The notes beneath the pieces were generated by a model. The model searched no databases and was not told where the DNA came from. It saw nothing but the letters and a program-made list of their open reading frames with translations. DNA of 64,000 bases. It comes from Trichoplax sp. H2 (lineage: Eukaryota; Placozoa; Uniplacotomia; Trichoplacea). The position numbers and the translations under genes are program-made. Shown one piece after another: positions 1 through 12,254 of the stretch. How positions within the stretch are numbered: the first letter of the stretch is position 1; each line of letters starts with the position of its first letter. The DNA is taken from NCBI GenBank assembly GCA_003344405.1, contig NOWV01000012.1, forward strand, positions 961,201 to 1,025,200. Direction: 5' to 3'.

Positions 1-410
1 CTTAGTTTCTATAAATATTATTACTAACATTAAAGTAGAAACAGTGTCTAGAAATCATGCCTACCTCACCTATTTAATAGGAAAGGTTTCTATGATATTA
101 ATGTGCTAACGATAGATAGAAAATTCAACTATGGTAATCGTTGTGTAATTTTATCTCCCTATTTCCCGATCACTCACTTCTATAAAGCTCTTGACTTAAA
201 TAGGAACGATTTTTCGTGTTAACTGCATCCTATTTTCCATATATCGCTACTATCGTCATTTATTGTCTGTATATGGTGATCACTTAATAGAATGATACTG
301 TAGAAGTTACTTTTGTCAGCAAGGCAAATTTACATTTTTTTCTAAAGCATCTTCTTCCCGTCTAGGTTTGCGTTGATTTATTTTAGGACTTTGCTCTGAC
401 TATAAATATT

Positions 411-1035
411 GGCATGAAAAGTTAAGCGAATAAGGAAAGCTCGAATCGATATCGTAAGTAAGAATGATCAAAATCATATCAGCAATCTCTTGAAATTTAC
501 AAAATTGTTCTTTCAAAAGGCCAATACAATCATTGCACAGTATGCTAAATATACTCATATAACATTTCACGATATTAATATCTTGCCGTAACTCATTACT
601 GTATTAGATTACAGTAATGGAATAAAATATTATTGTTAGACTAGCTTCTTTGAGATTAAACAAACTTTTTAGCTGGCATTAACGTTTTACTGGCATGCGT
701 AATGGCGCAAAATGAATCGTTGACTGTTTCAATATGGATTGAAAAGTTAAGCGAATAAAGAAAACTCGAATAGATACCAAATAAGTAAGAGTAATTAGAA
801 TCATATCAGGAAACTCTTAAAATTTAGAGAATTATTCCTTCAAAAGGCTAATGTAATCATTGTGCAGTATGCTGAAACGTACTTGTAAGATATTTCGCGA
901 TATTAACATCTTGCCGTAACTCGTTGCTGTATTAGATTACAGTAATGGAAAATATTATTCTTGAAGTAGTTTTTTTTGACATCGAACAAGCATTTTAGTT
1001 GGCACTGATGTTTTACTGGTACGCCTATGGACACA
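411..1035. repeat. Diverged tandem duplication, two ~300-bp units
   Basis: Two direct copies, about 411-710 and 735-1035, share long stretches. Both begin with gaaaagttaagcgaataa and both carry cttgccgtaactc followed by gtattagattacagtaatgg. They differ by substitutions and small indels, roughly 80% identical by eye. No coding frame is conserved between them. This is probably an old local tandem duplication of noncoding DNA. Bases 1-410 show nothing supportable. Confidence 0.8.
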
Positions 1036-1208
1036 ATATGAGTCATACACTGTTTGATTATAAGCGATAAATTACGCTCACATAGTCAAGTCACACTTGT
1101 GAATAAATCTTTTTGAGTATGTAAATGTAGAAATCGAATGTTGGTAATTATGCACGGATATTTTACCATGTAAAGCAGAGTAATCATTTAAGAGTTGATT
1201 AACATTTC

Positions 1209-1872
1209 TTGAATAAAGCTTTAGGTCTTAGGAATAATATCTGGTTTATATTAGTTTTGGTAAGTCTGTTTCATAGCTGTTTTTTTTCCTCTTACTCGTA
1301 CCAGGTACGTATTTACGTATGCAATTTATCCAATAAGGTAAAGGATATAATAATTTGCCGACTACCGCATACTGTACCTCTATTAAAAGTGGCTTCTATA
1401 GAAAATATTAATAACGTGATTAACCAACCTACTGAAGATCCTGCTAATCGATTTAAGGATGCTGTGCTTAGATCTCTATAAAACTTGCAGGTAAATTATA
1501 TTGGGTAAAGATATCGTACGATATAGATTGCTCCATATAAATAATGGATACAAGATCTAGATGCTCATATGTTGTATTGGCGGGACTAATTTACTTTTTA
1601 GCTAAGGAAAGAACACATGTTATTACTCTAGGGCTAGAACATGACAGAACATCTCTAGAGTGCTTAAGGGGTATGAATTGGATACTAATCTTACATTAAA
1701 TGTTGGTCTTTTCTTATATACGGGTAGTAGCAAGAAAGCTTCCAGGGAGTGTTTTGCCATAGGGTACGGTATCGCAACAAAGAAAAATAGAGGTTTTTAT
1801 CGCGACTTACAAATTTATTCCATTACTGGAAAGATCGTTTATAACAGCGAAGGATTATTAGATAAGCATTAA
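1209..1872 (+). other. Unrecognised open frames, possible gene fragment
   Basis: Three overlapping or adjacent open frames lie here. The frame 1209-1481 begins without an ATG, has a hydrophobic start and ends near a acidic/Asn-rich tail. The frame 1541-1693 starts with ATG GAT ACA and is about 50 codons. The frame 1660-1872 contains CFAIGYGIATKKN and ends KIVYNSEGLLDKH. Codon use looks somewhat protein-like, but I found no splice chain joining them and recognise no family. They may be exons of an unknown lineage-specific gene, a decayed copy, or chance frames in a sparse region. Confidence 0.2.
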
Positions 1873-4800
1873 GCTGATTTATTTTTGTCTACTTGTGGTT
1901 ATAATGAATAAATTATTCAATTAATTAAATTAGCCATCTACTCCTATTCGTGAGCGGACTTCAAAAAATGAGCTGTCATCGAGCACCAGTAATCTTTAAA
2001 AGGAGTTATTATTTTTTATTTTTGACAGTAAATTAATTGGTAACTAATAGATTCATAGTTATTACTGTACCTACGAATGACGATAATTTAATTATAGGAA
2101 TTGAAATCGATATTTCTTAAATGTTTATATTTATTAGCATAGCTGCGGTTTTTATAGGAATAATATCTACTGCTAAAACAAAAACGATGAATTTGTCATG
2201 AAATTAGAAGTTAAAGTTCAAGAGGTAAATGTAATTATCAATTTCGTATTTTGAATATTTAAATGAAATCAGTGCCGGTGCGTAATTGAATATTTGCAGG
2301 CAATTAGCAGCGGTAATAGCAACATTAAAAATGGTAGAGTTAGATATCTTACGTTTATCTTTAGCTTACGTGGTTAAACGTTAGTGTTGGTATGGATCAC
2401 TAGCATAACCAATAAGGTTCGATAACAAATTAAGTGATGTATGTCTAAAAAATAAAATTAAAAAAAAATTAGGTCAATAATTATAATTGATAATTGTTTA
2501 TATCCAATGTTTTTCTAATATCTGTAAGGCATATGAAGTGGAAGAAGCTTTTAGGTTGGATCAAAAATGTTGTATTACAATAAGTAAATTACCGTGCTGA
2601 AGTTATGATATACTTTTCTTGCTCAGTGTCGTTGATAGCATGATTTTAGTTGCCAGTATTTCGTAACTATATGTATCCACCTTTAACTTTTATGAAGAAA
2701 TTTGCTTGCAATGGATTCCAAAAATAAATTTTGAATATTTGAATGATAACTTTCTTTACGTATTGCAATGCTTGAACGGATCAGTAATACGTCTGTTATA
2801 TCGATTTAAATAGGAATATAACGCGAAAGATGACAAGAGCTGTAAGCGAATAGATCCGTATTTTATTATACGGATAACACGCGTCAATTTCCGGTAATGG
2901 TTACAAGAATAAAATAGATATGACTAGTAAATGTACAGTTCCAAACCTGGTTAGCTTAGAGAATAGATTTCTATTAACAGCTATTGTCATTAATGTTATA
3001 GAATGTACATTGATCATATCTTGTATCAAAGTATTAATTGTAAAGATTGTACATGAGGTCGCTGTAAAGTCCACAATCTAACAGTGTCAGACAGAGGCAT
3101 ATGGGTAAGCCATATGGCCTAGTTGACAATATCCTTAATCATAATGTAAGAAATGAAGATAGTAACAATTGCAATTTGATTAGATCACTTAAAATATGCA
3201 TTGATTGTATTTAATTAGACAGTATAAAACCGGACCATGATATAATTTTAAAGGTGAATATTTCAACTTTTCAAAATTTAAATGCATGCTCTGCAATTTA
3301 ATATCTCAAATCAGGTATAGCATAAGAAATAAAAGTTGTTAGAGCAACGTTAATTTACGTAATTTTTTCGTTAACCCTTGCAATAGTAGCTTGTGACTGC
3401 TTGCTTAGGTAATTTTATTACATTAGTGAATGATATGCTAGAATCAATATTATAGACGAGATGCAGGAATAGAAAAAGCTGTAACTTTATAAACATATAT
3501 CATTTTATTTATTTATTCGTAGTGATTGTTCATTTAAGATATTGATTTAATTTAATCCCATGATTGTATGTAAAATACGTTGTTTGCTTCAACATGATGA
3601 AAGTCTATTAATAAAGCAAATAAATGGCTACTGCTATGTTTTACATAACTAATATCAGTATTATACAATATAATGTTTATAAGCTATGCACAGCTTGATG
3701 TTTACTAGTTGATGTCGCCATTTGTTGAAATTCAGTGTTATTTTATCCCCGCATAATTAATGACTCTGATCTAGGAATTTAGTTTCATATGCACGAGCCA
3801 TAATCATTACTTCCTCCCGCGCCTACTGAAATTTTGATATATAGGTAGCTTTTCGACATTTTCTCTTCTTTTTATGTAGAACTTTAGATTAACATTTCGC
3901 CGATATACTTTGCGTATAAGATTACAAGGTGGACTGTTTGTAGAATTATAGATTTTATGATGTATGCAACGGAACTGTTTTAAATTCTAGTTGAAGTTAT
4001 CTGTCGTTACATTGCCATCATCTTATCAGTTTTTTGTTATTAAATTTAGTATGATGCACTCGTCATCATAAACGTGTGTAATTATAAGTAAATGTATACA
4101 ATTTGCACAAAAATTAATAGAATACAGGAAAATCATAGTTATTATTATTGATATATAAAAGATACTATTCAGGTAGTTGTTTTATAATTTAAATTTTATT
4201 ATGTACCGTGCAGTACTGACATACCATAACTACTCGTATATTATCACGGTATTTTCGAAGATAAGCTGTAGATGATTTAAAGAATGCTGTATTAGTGTTA
4301 AAAATGAATTCATAGAAGTCTAATACCACCGAATTTACTGAATGCTGCAAGAATGAAAATAGATATGATGATATTACTACTACAGTGCTATAGGGTTTGG
4401 CTCAGGTATGCCGTTTTCAATTTACTTTCTATAGGCTAATTTTAATATCAATTGCTAACCAACCGCACCTTTAGTCCTATACGTCTAGATAATCTTCGTG
4501 GTTTCTATAGAATGTACTTAATATACACCGATTTTCTATTTATAAAAGCAAACATCTTTCAGATGATGAATAGATAGGGCTTGATTGATCTATTGTACAG
4601 TATATAAAATATTTAAGCCGCTAACGCTTACAAAATTCGTTGCGAATATAAGAATAAGGGATAAACTTACTGGATGTATCAGAATTGATAAAGTTTTGCT
4701 GAAAAAGAGAATATAATTGCAGATACAGCATTTGATAGAAAACTATTAAGGCTAAATTTACAAGAATTTATAGATATGCACTTATGCTATTTCCATTAAT

Positions 4801-7800
4801 CCATCTTTTCCTTTCGCATTGTCTTATAGACAAAGAAATTATATCGCATACAATTTGAGAGTTTGCGAGCTCAATCAGTTTGAGTATATAATATCTTTGG
4901 CAATGTTAGTACTAGCCTATAGATAGAATTATATTATAGACGAACGCTTAATTGTAACTCTGGTCTTGATAAAAGGAGAATATATCGTATGCTAGTAATA
5001 AATCGATAATCCATACCATGTAGTGTAAGGTATCATTCTCACTAATTATCACTAAGTTCATCTGATTTGAAATGCTCAATACTTTGTTTTGTGTAGAATT
5101 ATCTTCAAAGTCGTTCCAAATGAGTTTCCGGCTAGTGAAAGGATTAATTAAGATTTTAATGACATTTTTGGCCTAGCTAAGTATATTGAAAGATGAGATA
5201 AGTATACTTAGAATCTATTTCCTTTACACTTCGATATCATATAGCATGCAGATATGCAGCTTCATCTTTCGCGTATTTTACTTTTCGTTTAGAATGCGGA
5301 ACATCATTAATATACTTTAAGGGCTTTAATATCTCGTAAACAAGAAAAATTATACCGCTGTTATCTTTGTTATGTTTAACAGATATTTCAGGGGCTAATT
5401 CTAAATAGTTTTTTCAAGATTGTGATTGAATTTAGAATTATACACTATGCTGGTGTGCTATTTGAGCAATAATGATAGCACTTTAATTAGCGCTTTAATG
5501 CAATTGGAGGATTTTTTCTTAAAGATAGGTTATTATAAAATTATGTATGTATTGTTTGTGTAGGTCCAGCTGTTACACTTATGACTATTAACAATTGTCC
5601 TTAAGTATATATACTTGGTGGATCACTTTGATTTGACTATCCTGTCCCTAAATTTACGATCTTTTTTATCTAGTAAATGAAATATTACCTGGTACCAGCC
5701 TGTACTATAAATAGTTCTACAGGTAGGCAATCTTAATCGCAGGTATATTTATATTTCATACATACTGTGTTGTTCTTCATGTTTATCTCTCTATCTTGTA
5801 TATATTTTATCTAATGGGAAGACCGTTAATGATTAAGAAAACCGCCATAAGCAAGAGCGTAAATAGGCTTCTTACGACTCTGGTTCCGGTATGTTAATGG
5901 CAGTCGATTTTTGCTGGATAGTTGCCATCTTGAGCTATTAGATATTAAGTTATATTTAAATAATATAGAATTAGTAAACGCTATAAGTTATAATGTTTAG
6001 CTTGTTAACATAACCTATCGGATTTCCTCTTTTGAATTAGAATTTAAGATATTTAAATTATAGGATTAATAAGATTATAAGTCATGTTGTATAGCTTGCT
6101 AACGTAAACTGTCGATTTGCTTATTTCAGATTACAATTAAGAAAAAGGCCCATTTAATTTAATTCTATTGATGTTGCATGATATTAAGGCCAATAAAGTT
6201 CAATTTTTTTGCAATACATTGTTCGAGTTAATATTGATTTGTTATAATTACAGTAAAATTGAACAGAAGCTGCTCATATAATAATTAATGGACACCTGGA
6301 AACTGTTCTTCCTATCGCAATGATAATTGACTCACTACTATTTTCAGTTACAATATTCTTTTTGAAAGTGTTTAAAGCGATTTCTAGCTGGAAATAAATA
6401 CATACTCTTGGCTTTTATTCTAATTTTTAATTTTTATATTCGTACAGCGATTATAAATATTACACTATGTAGGATGTTAGTACAGATTGTAATAGAACTT
6501 ATTGGTGATAGGACTAGTCAGTAAAACATTTTACTTTTTCAGTGGCAATGGTATTATAAATTAATGAGCAATCCCTGCTATTGAGAGATTGCATGTTCAG
6601 CATCTTAATAAAGCTGGGCGATGACGTGAAAATTTAAGTGGGCATTCTGCATGTGCAGCGTGCAGCTTAATCATGCACATCAACTAATAAAATGCAAGCA
6701 TTAACAACGATGTTAACTATACACTGGGTAGCAATCTTGAGTATTATACTTTACTAACATATGGATAGCAAACATAAAACGTTACTGTATAGTAATCAGT
6801 TGATATTAGATTATAATATTAGAACAAAAGCGACTTATGGGATCATCATATTATAGGTTTGTAATACTTGGAAATATTGAACATTTTACTAAGCATAAAT
6901 AAATATAAAAATCCTTGCGCTGTATCTAATTATATACTAGGGCACTAAATTTACACTAAAAGCAAATATTACAAGCTTTGCTGTAAATTTTCTACCATAA
7001 TTCTATTAAAACGCAGTCAAATATTTTGCGAAAAATTTGTACTAAAGTGGTAATAGAGTAAAATTTTTGGTTGTATCAAGTTTTGTTATCTTCATCGTAG
7101 TAGACGTCAGGTTCATTAACCGATAGAGAGAGATAAATTGAATATGAGGCATCCGAAGAAGAGACAATAATCAGGTTTTGACAGACAAACCCTAATGTTA
7201 CAAATTTAAGGTAAAATTTTGGATCATATGTTATGATTACGCGAATACTCACTCCATTTTATATCTTTGCAATTTAATATTAGAGTCTTTGTTAATTCAA
7301 GGTGTAATTTTCTTTCATATATGTGTTGTGATTATCCTACAGTATCTGACATTGTTATAGCTCAATATTACAGTCTTTGATAATTTAATTCCGACTTTGG
7401 ATTTTTCCAACGATACTTATAGCAGTAATATGAAATATGAAAGGATCTATACTTGGAATACAAGAACGTCTTGTGTATCTAGTAGGCTTTTGCTATACCA
7501 ATTCATACTAAACCGGAAATTTTGAGGGCAACAATTATTAAAATTCGCTCGATTTTATTGTTCTATTAAAATGTGATATCTTAACGCCTAAATAAGAGCT
7601 CGTTTCTTTGAAATTAGTTACTGTATAAATCATCTATTATCCAGCTACTAATATAGCTACGTCTTTTATTTTGTAACTACGCCCGTGCATCCAATGTATA
7701 CCCTAACCCAAACATATACATATATTGCAAGAGAGTCCTACGAGAGGGGAAGGGAGGGAATTGCGGCTATGTATGAGCTGTAAACTATCACCAATTTATA

Positions 7801-7865
7801 ATTCTGAAAAAGCTTGTTTAATTCTGTTATTTTTATTCTGACTTACTGTAAATATCGTAACAAAA
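1873..7865. other. Gene-poor AT-rich stretch
   Basis: About 6 kb with no frame, splice chain or RNA gene I can support on either strand. The only structure seen is a short diverged direct repeat near 5950-6130, where phrases resembling ataagttataatgtttagcttgttaac recur once. Confidence 0.6.
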
Positions 7866-8241
7866 ACCCGTTAGACAATCTGGGGGAGGAGGGCTAAAGT
7901 GTCGATTTTAATAGCTGTAATGCAGATCTTGCTTATGATAGTCATATCATTGGAAGTAGCATTTTCTTTACAAGTTCCCAATCGGATGATATACAGTAAG
8001 CCTATAGATAGCAATTTAATTTAAATTGGTTTTAGTATGCTTTGACAGGGCATAAAGGCGCATTACCGACTTGTTGTAAGTCTGTCAGTATCGTCACATA
8101 CTGTGGCTCGTTAGACAATCTGGGGGGGGGAGCAAAGTGTCGAATTTAATAACTGTAATGTAGATCTTGCTGATGAAAGTCATATATCATTCGAAGCAGC
8201 ATTTTCCTTACAAGTTCTTGATCAAATGATGTATAGTCAAT
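7866..8241. repeat. Direct repeat pair containing a G run
   Basis: Two ~135-bp copies, about 7866-8002 and 8106-8241, each start with cgttagacaatctggggg and continue through aaagtgtcga, gtcatat and gcattttc. The second copy carries a run of nine or so G residues, rare in this AT-rich region. Spacing is about 240 bp. No coding potential is seen. Confidence 0.75.
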
Positions 8242-8766
8242 AATAAGGATAATCATAATTTCGTAAGATTTGAATATGATTTCGGACGTTTATTAAATAC
8301 TAATTGAACTATTTACTGTGGTTAATATTGAACCACATAACATTTTACAAGGCTTAGTATAGAATTTCATATTAATCATTATAACATATTATACTGTAAT
8401 CCAATGGCTTAATTACCTAATAGTCTAATTTCAGGATTTATCCGTAGCTTTGTACCCGTTTGAGTACGAAGTTCAGTGTATTTACGAAATGCCTAGTTAG
8501 TTCGTAAAATGCAAAAATATCAAAATATGTCAATCAGTGAAATCGTCTTTCTATATAAATTAGAGAAACTATCTTTATTCATGGAGTAATATTGCTAAAA
8601 AAAAGCAGCGAATTTACATTTCTTTGATGATTATAATAATAATAGACTAATTGAAATATTCAATACATATGTAACTTGCAATTACTTCCGTAATTGCCAA
8701 TCATTGAGATATACTGTTATCAATGAAGTCGTTATCATTGAATTGATAATGTTCTGATTCTGAAAA

Positions 8767-8961
8767 TTATTCTTTATTTTTACACGTTGTATGAAATTTA
8801 CTGTTACACTTAATATTAGCCTTCAAGCATTTGCATCGGTTGATAATGAATACAGCATGTATGGCATTTTGCAAATTGACTAGGCATTTGGCGAATGGAC
8901 TGGATTTTGCACTTGGACGGTAACAGCTGTAGCTGCATACAGTAGAAAGCGTGTCATTCAT
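8767..8961 (-). CDS. Small cysteine-rich open frame, unknown
   Basis: A 64-codon ATG-started frame on the minus strand. Its C-terminal third carries CKCLKANIKC followed by CKNKE, a spacing that recalls short Cys-rich tails seen at the ends of some mobile-element or DNA-binding proteins, though I cannot assign a family. No signal peptide is obvious. A palindromic repeat cluster at 9060-9190 lies just upstream of its start, as with several firm genes in this window. That is the main reason for listing it. It could equally be a chance frame. Confidence 0.2.
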   Translation of the reverse strand: MNDTLSTVCSYSCYRPSAKSSPFAKCLVNLQNAIHAVFIINRCKCLKANIKCNSKFHTTCKNKE

Positions 8962-9059
8962 CCTTCCCGATGATTGAAATGATATGAAATTATAATTTTA
9001 AAATTTCGTAATCAAAAATGGAGAAAAATCAATTTCTGCTGCATATTCAAACTCTACTT

Positions 9060-9190
9060 GTACGTACGTGTAGAGTATAGAGTGTAGAGTGTAGAGTGTA
9101 GAGTGTAGAGTACTGTACTGTACACTCTCTCAGTGCACAGTGTACAGTGTACAGTACTGCAGTAGGACTGTACTCTACCGTACTGTATGA
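9060..9190. repeat. TAGAGTG heptamer array plus GTACAGT palindromes
   Basis: A run of about five tagagtg heptamers (9070-9110) passes directly into a dense patch of self-complementary tactgtac, gtgtacag and gtacagtac words up to about 9190. The patch can fold on itself. It resembles the clusters at 22080-22210, 30130-30195, 30575-30645, 31370-31640 and 54480-54600, most of which sit upstream of genes. It lies about 1.1 kb upstream of the first exon I can assign to the DDIAS-like gene. Confidence 0.7.
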
Positions 9191-10312
9191 CTGCAAGTCG
9201 CAGAGAACTGTGCCATGTCGCATTCATAGCCACATTACAAGTCGTATTGTATGTAGATTCGGAAAAATGATTTTCTTACATTCTTACGCTAAACCTGACT
9301 TCTAATTATAATTATTAATTAATTTATGAATTAATTGATGAAGTAATTACGATGTATATGGCTGATGGACTGGATAGTAATGCTTTTAATAAACAACAAA
9401 TAATCTAACCTTGAATTGGAATATATGAATATTGAATTGGACGTGGACATGGAATGATAAATACAGTATTCTTCCCAATCTCTGTAGTCTTACGTAACAT
9501 TGGAAAAATTGAAGGGGTTATCGAAACGTACTGTAGAAACCGCGACTGGCAATGATCCTTATTTTCATAACTGGATCACTTGTCATCGATTAATAAATAG
9601 GAGAGCGGACATAGTGACTGTATTTGGTCAAGACAAGTCTTACTTCTGCCATAAACTTGCTAATGGCCGAGCAAGATATTCACTTGATTGTTTGCGTTTT
9701 ATCTGTCGGCCAGCAGTTATATTATCCAGCTTGTCAACACTGCTTCGTAAGATTAAGAACTCAAAATAACAGGTGATAAAATTTAAAATTCACGTTGCTT
9801 TACAGAATTCATACTACAACTAATTCATGATAGTGATTGATGCTTACGAAGCTCTATCAGTGATGATAAACGCGTATACAGTAGTCTACTGTACAATTTA
9901 CTAATAGAAACGATCTCGAATAGATGATATCATGACATTTTTTGCTTGATGAAATGCACTATTCTGTACAAGTACAACACAGTAAATGCGTAGTACTGTA
10001 CGATCGATCAATGCTGTACTTATTAATGAATGTGTAATTTGATGGAGGTGAATCAGTTAAAGTTCGATCGATTCGATGATGGACTATCAAAAGTAGCATT
10101 TGATATCGAAAGAATGTATACGATAGGAACAAACTTATTGCTATAGATGTCGACTACAGTAATTGACATTTTCCTATGATGGTAATGCCGATAGTATGCA
10201 TGGAAAGCAATTCAATAAGCAAGAATTTGACGGAGATTGGAGTTATACAGTTACTGTCGGCTTAGTACTTACCTAAGTATTAGTAACCAAGGTGATTTTA
10301 ATATCTCCTTAG

Positions 10313-12254
10313 GCTAATATGCCCTCGATGCAAGCAAGTCTACTGTGATCAGCAAATTTGTTATCGCTATAGGCTCAAGCTAAACGTAACTGACCAAGAT
10401 TCTATTGCTGATGTTACTTTATTTGGTAAGTGTGTGGAGAATGTTATTGGTAGAACAGCGACAGAACTACATAGGTGAGAAGATAAAGTAAAATTGCCAT
10501 ATAAAATTTGATTCAAAAATTCATTCCTGTATTTCTGTTATTGATCGGGTCTTACTATCTCGTACTGTAGGATGCTATCCACTCGACAATCTCGATATGA
10601 CAAGAGCCTTGCTAATATCTTGCAATATATCATTAATTATTATTTTATTGGTTCAATGATCGAGCTGTCGTTTTCATCCCATCGCTACAATGGCAAAGTA
10701 AAATGCCAGCATTTGTCGGACATTAAAGTAAAGCAAACACGTGTCTCCAATTTTTATACGGGTGAGCAGAAACTTCAAATCAATACTGTACAATGAATTG
10801 TTGTAATATGCACAACATTTTGATATATAATCAGTTTAGCATGCTATAAAAACGATTGAACATGTGTTCATGATAAGACGTCGTCATGAATTAATTTCGA
10901 TGCTGTCATAATTCACATAATAGGTTGTTATCCATCTTTTATTGCTACAAAAATTGAACCTGTCAGCACTAGAAAATGCACAGTGATTGAAGAATTCGAA
11001 AATGCACTTTCGCAAATGCAATGTGCTTGTTCAAAGACTAGTACTGACATCGACCACGTAGAAGGTGGTAACTTTGACGGCCCAAGTGGTGAAACTTTCA
11101 ACAATAGTGATTGGCAAGTTTTATTATGGGATAGTGAAGAATGGAAATTGGATGAGATCGAAACAAATGACATACCTTCAGAAGGATTGTCAGAAGCTAA
11201 GGAATTGTTAAATACTAATTTTAGTACAACTGCTAAGGAATCAGATACTTTTAAACTGAATAATCATCAGTGGAATACAAGCAACACTGCAGAATATAGC
11301 TATAATAAAACTTGGGTTTCAGCCTCTCCTCCTTCCTTAAACCTAACTTGCTGTAGCTGCGGTCATGATGTTACGGTGGTATCTAATTTAGAACGTAGTT
11401 GGCTACAAAACAATGTATCAATATCTCCCGGCATGGATAATCAATCAATGAGTTGGTTTAGTGATTATGGCTTTAATCATAAAGATTGTAATATTAGTGT
11501 ACGAGTGAAAGATAAGAACGATAAAGAAGAGGTAATACCGGGTGTTAATTTATCTAATCATAATGGTGAAACTCAAACTAATTTTGTCGAACAAAACGTA
11601 ACATTTAGTAGCAGTAATGATTCTATCAGGCCGGTAAGCCATCCGGTTACATGTTCATCGCCAAGGCAGACAAATGATGAATCTTTGCCTTCGGAGACTT
11701 TACTACTGTACTCACGTTGCAATTCCAGCGATAGTATCAAAGATGATCATACAGGTTCCAGCGATTCCGGTTGTAATCAGAATTATATTTTCTGCCGATC
11801 GGATACGAGAGACACACTATTGCTATTTTCACCGATTAATACAGCCGAAATTGTAAACGATTCGAATCAGCAAACAGGCCGCAAGCGGCGAAGAACGTCT
11901 CATGTCAATCTTTCTCGCAGGAAAGAATTGTATAAGGAAAATGTTGTTGCAAAATCTAGCACTTGGGATTCTAATATTAATGTCGACCAACAGAAATTGT
12001 CGTTAGTGTTTACTCCTAGTGAAAAATTAGATGCAAATGATTATGATAGCGAAACGTTATTTTTATTTTCTCAGAATAATACCAGTGCAAGTTCGCAACA
12101 TTTCCAAGATATTACGACCACAGCTAATCAGGATCAAGGTCCAGTATCCCGTACGAATAAGCGCTACAGTTGTAATGACCAAAATGCAGGTTACGTTGGT
12201 ATAACTCCAAGTAGCACCCTGAAGCGAAAGCTATTCAAGGCAGAGAATGCATAA
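10313..12254 (+). CDS. DDIAS: DDIAS-like protein with RPA1-type OB fold (5' end unresolved)
   Basis: Three exons join in frame: 10313-10474, 10571-10761 and 10924-12254 (stop). The first encodes a Cys-rich start CPRCKQVYC, then YRYRLKL and TLFGKCVENVIGRTATELHR, the pattern of the RPA1 C-terminal OB fold as found at the N terminus of DDIAS (noxin). The next exons add the rest of that domain, including a VIEEFENAL segment that lines up with DDIAS. The remainder is a long Ser/Asn-rich, probably disordered region with a basic stretch RKRRRTSH and a C terminus TPSSTLKRKLF. Three short repeats of the form S/R-x-T-L-L/F-L-F/Y-S are encoded at 11691-11714, 11808-11831 and 12047-12071. DDIAS is a vertebrate anti-apoptotic, DNA-damage-linked protein; function here is inferred. 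The exon with the start codon was not found, and no ATG lies in frame at the 5' edge of the long exon. Confidence 0.75.

Noticed and set aside
9500-9769. 89-codon open frame on the plus strand
   Set aside because: It has no in-frame ATG, no recognisable family and no splice link to the DDIAS-like exons 0.5 kb downstream. It may include lost 5' exons, but this cannot be supported.
10928-11173. Minus-strand frame opposite the DDIAS-like exon
   Set aside because: Shadow of the coding exon on the other strand, which has strong homology.
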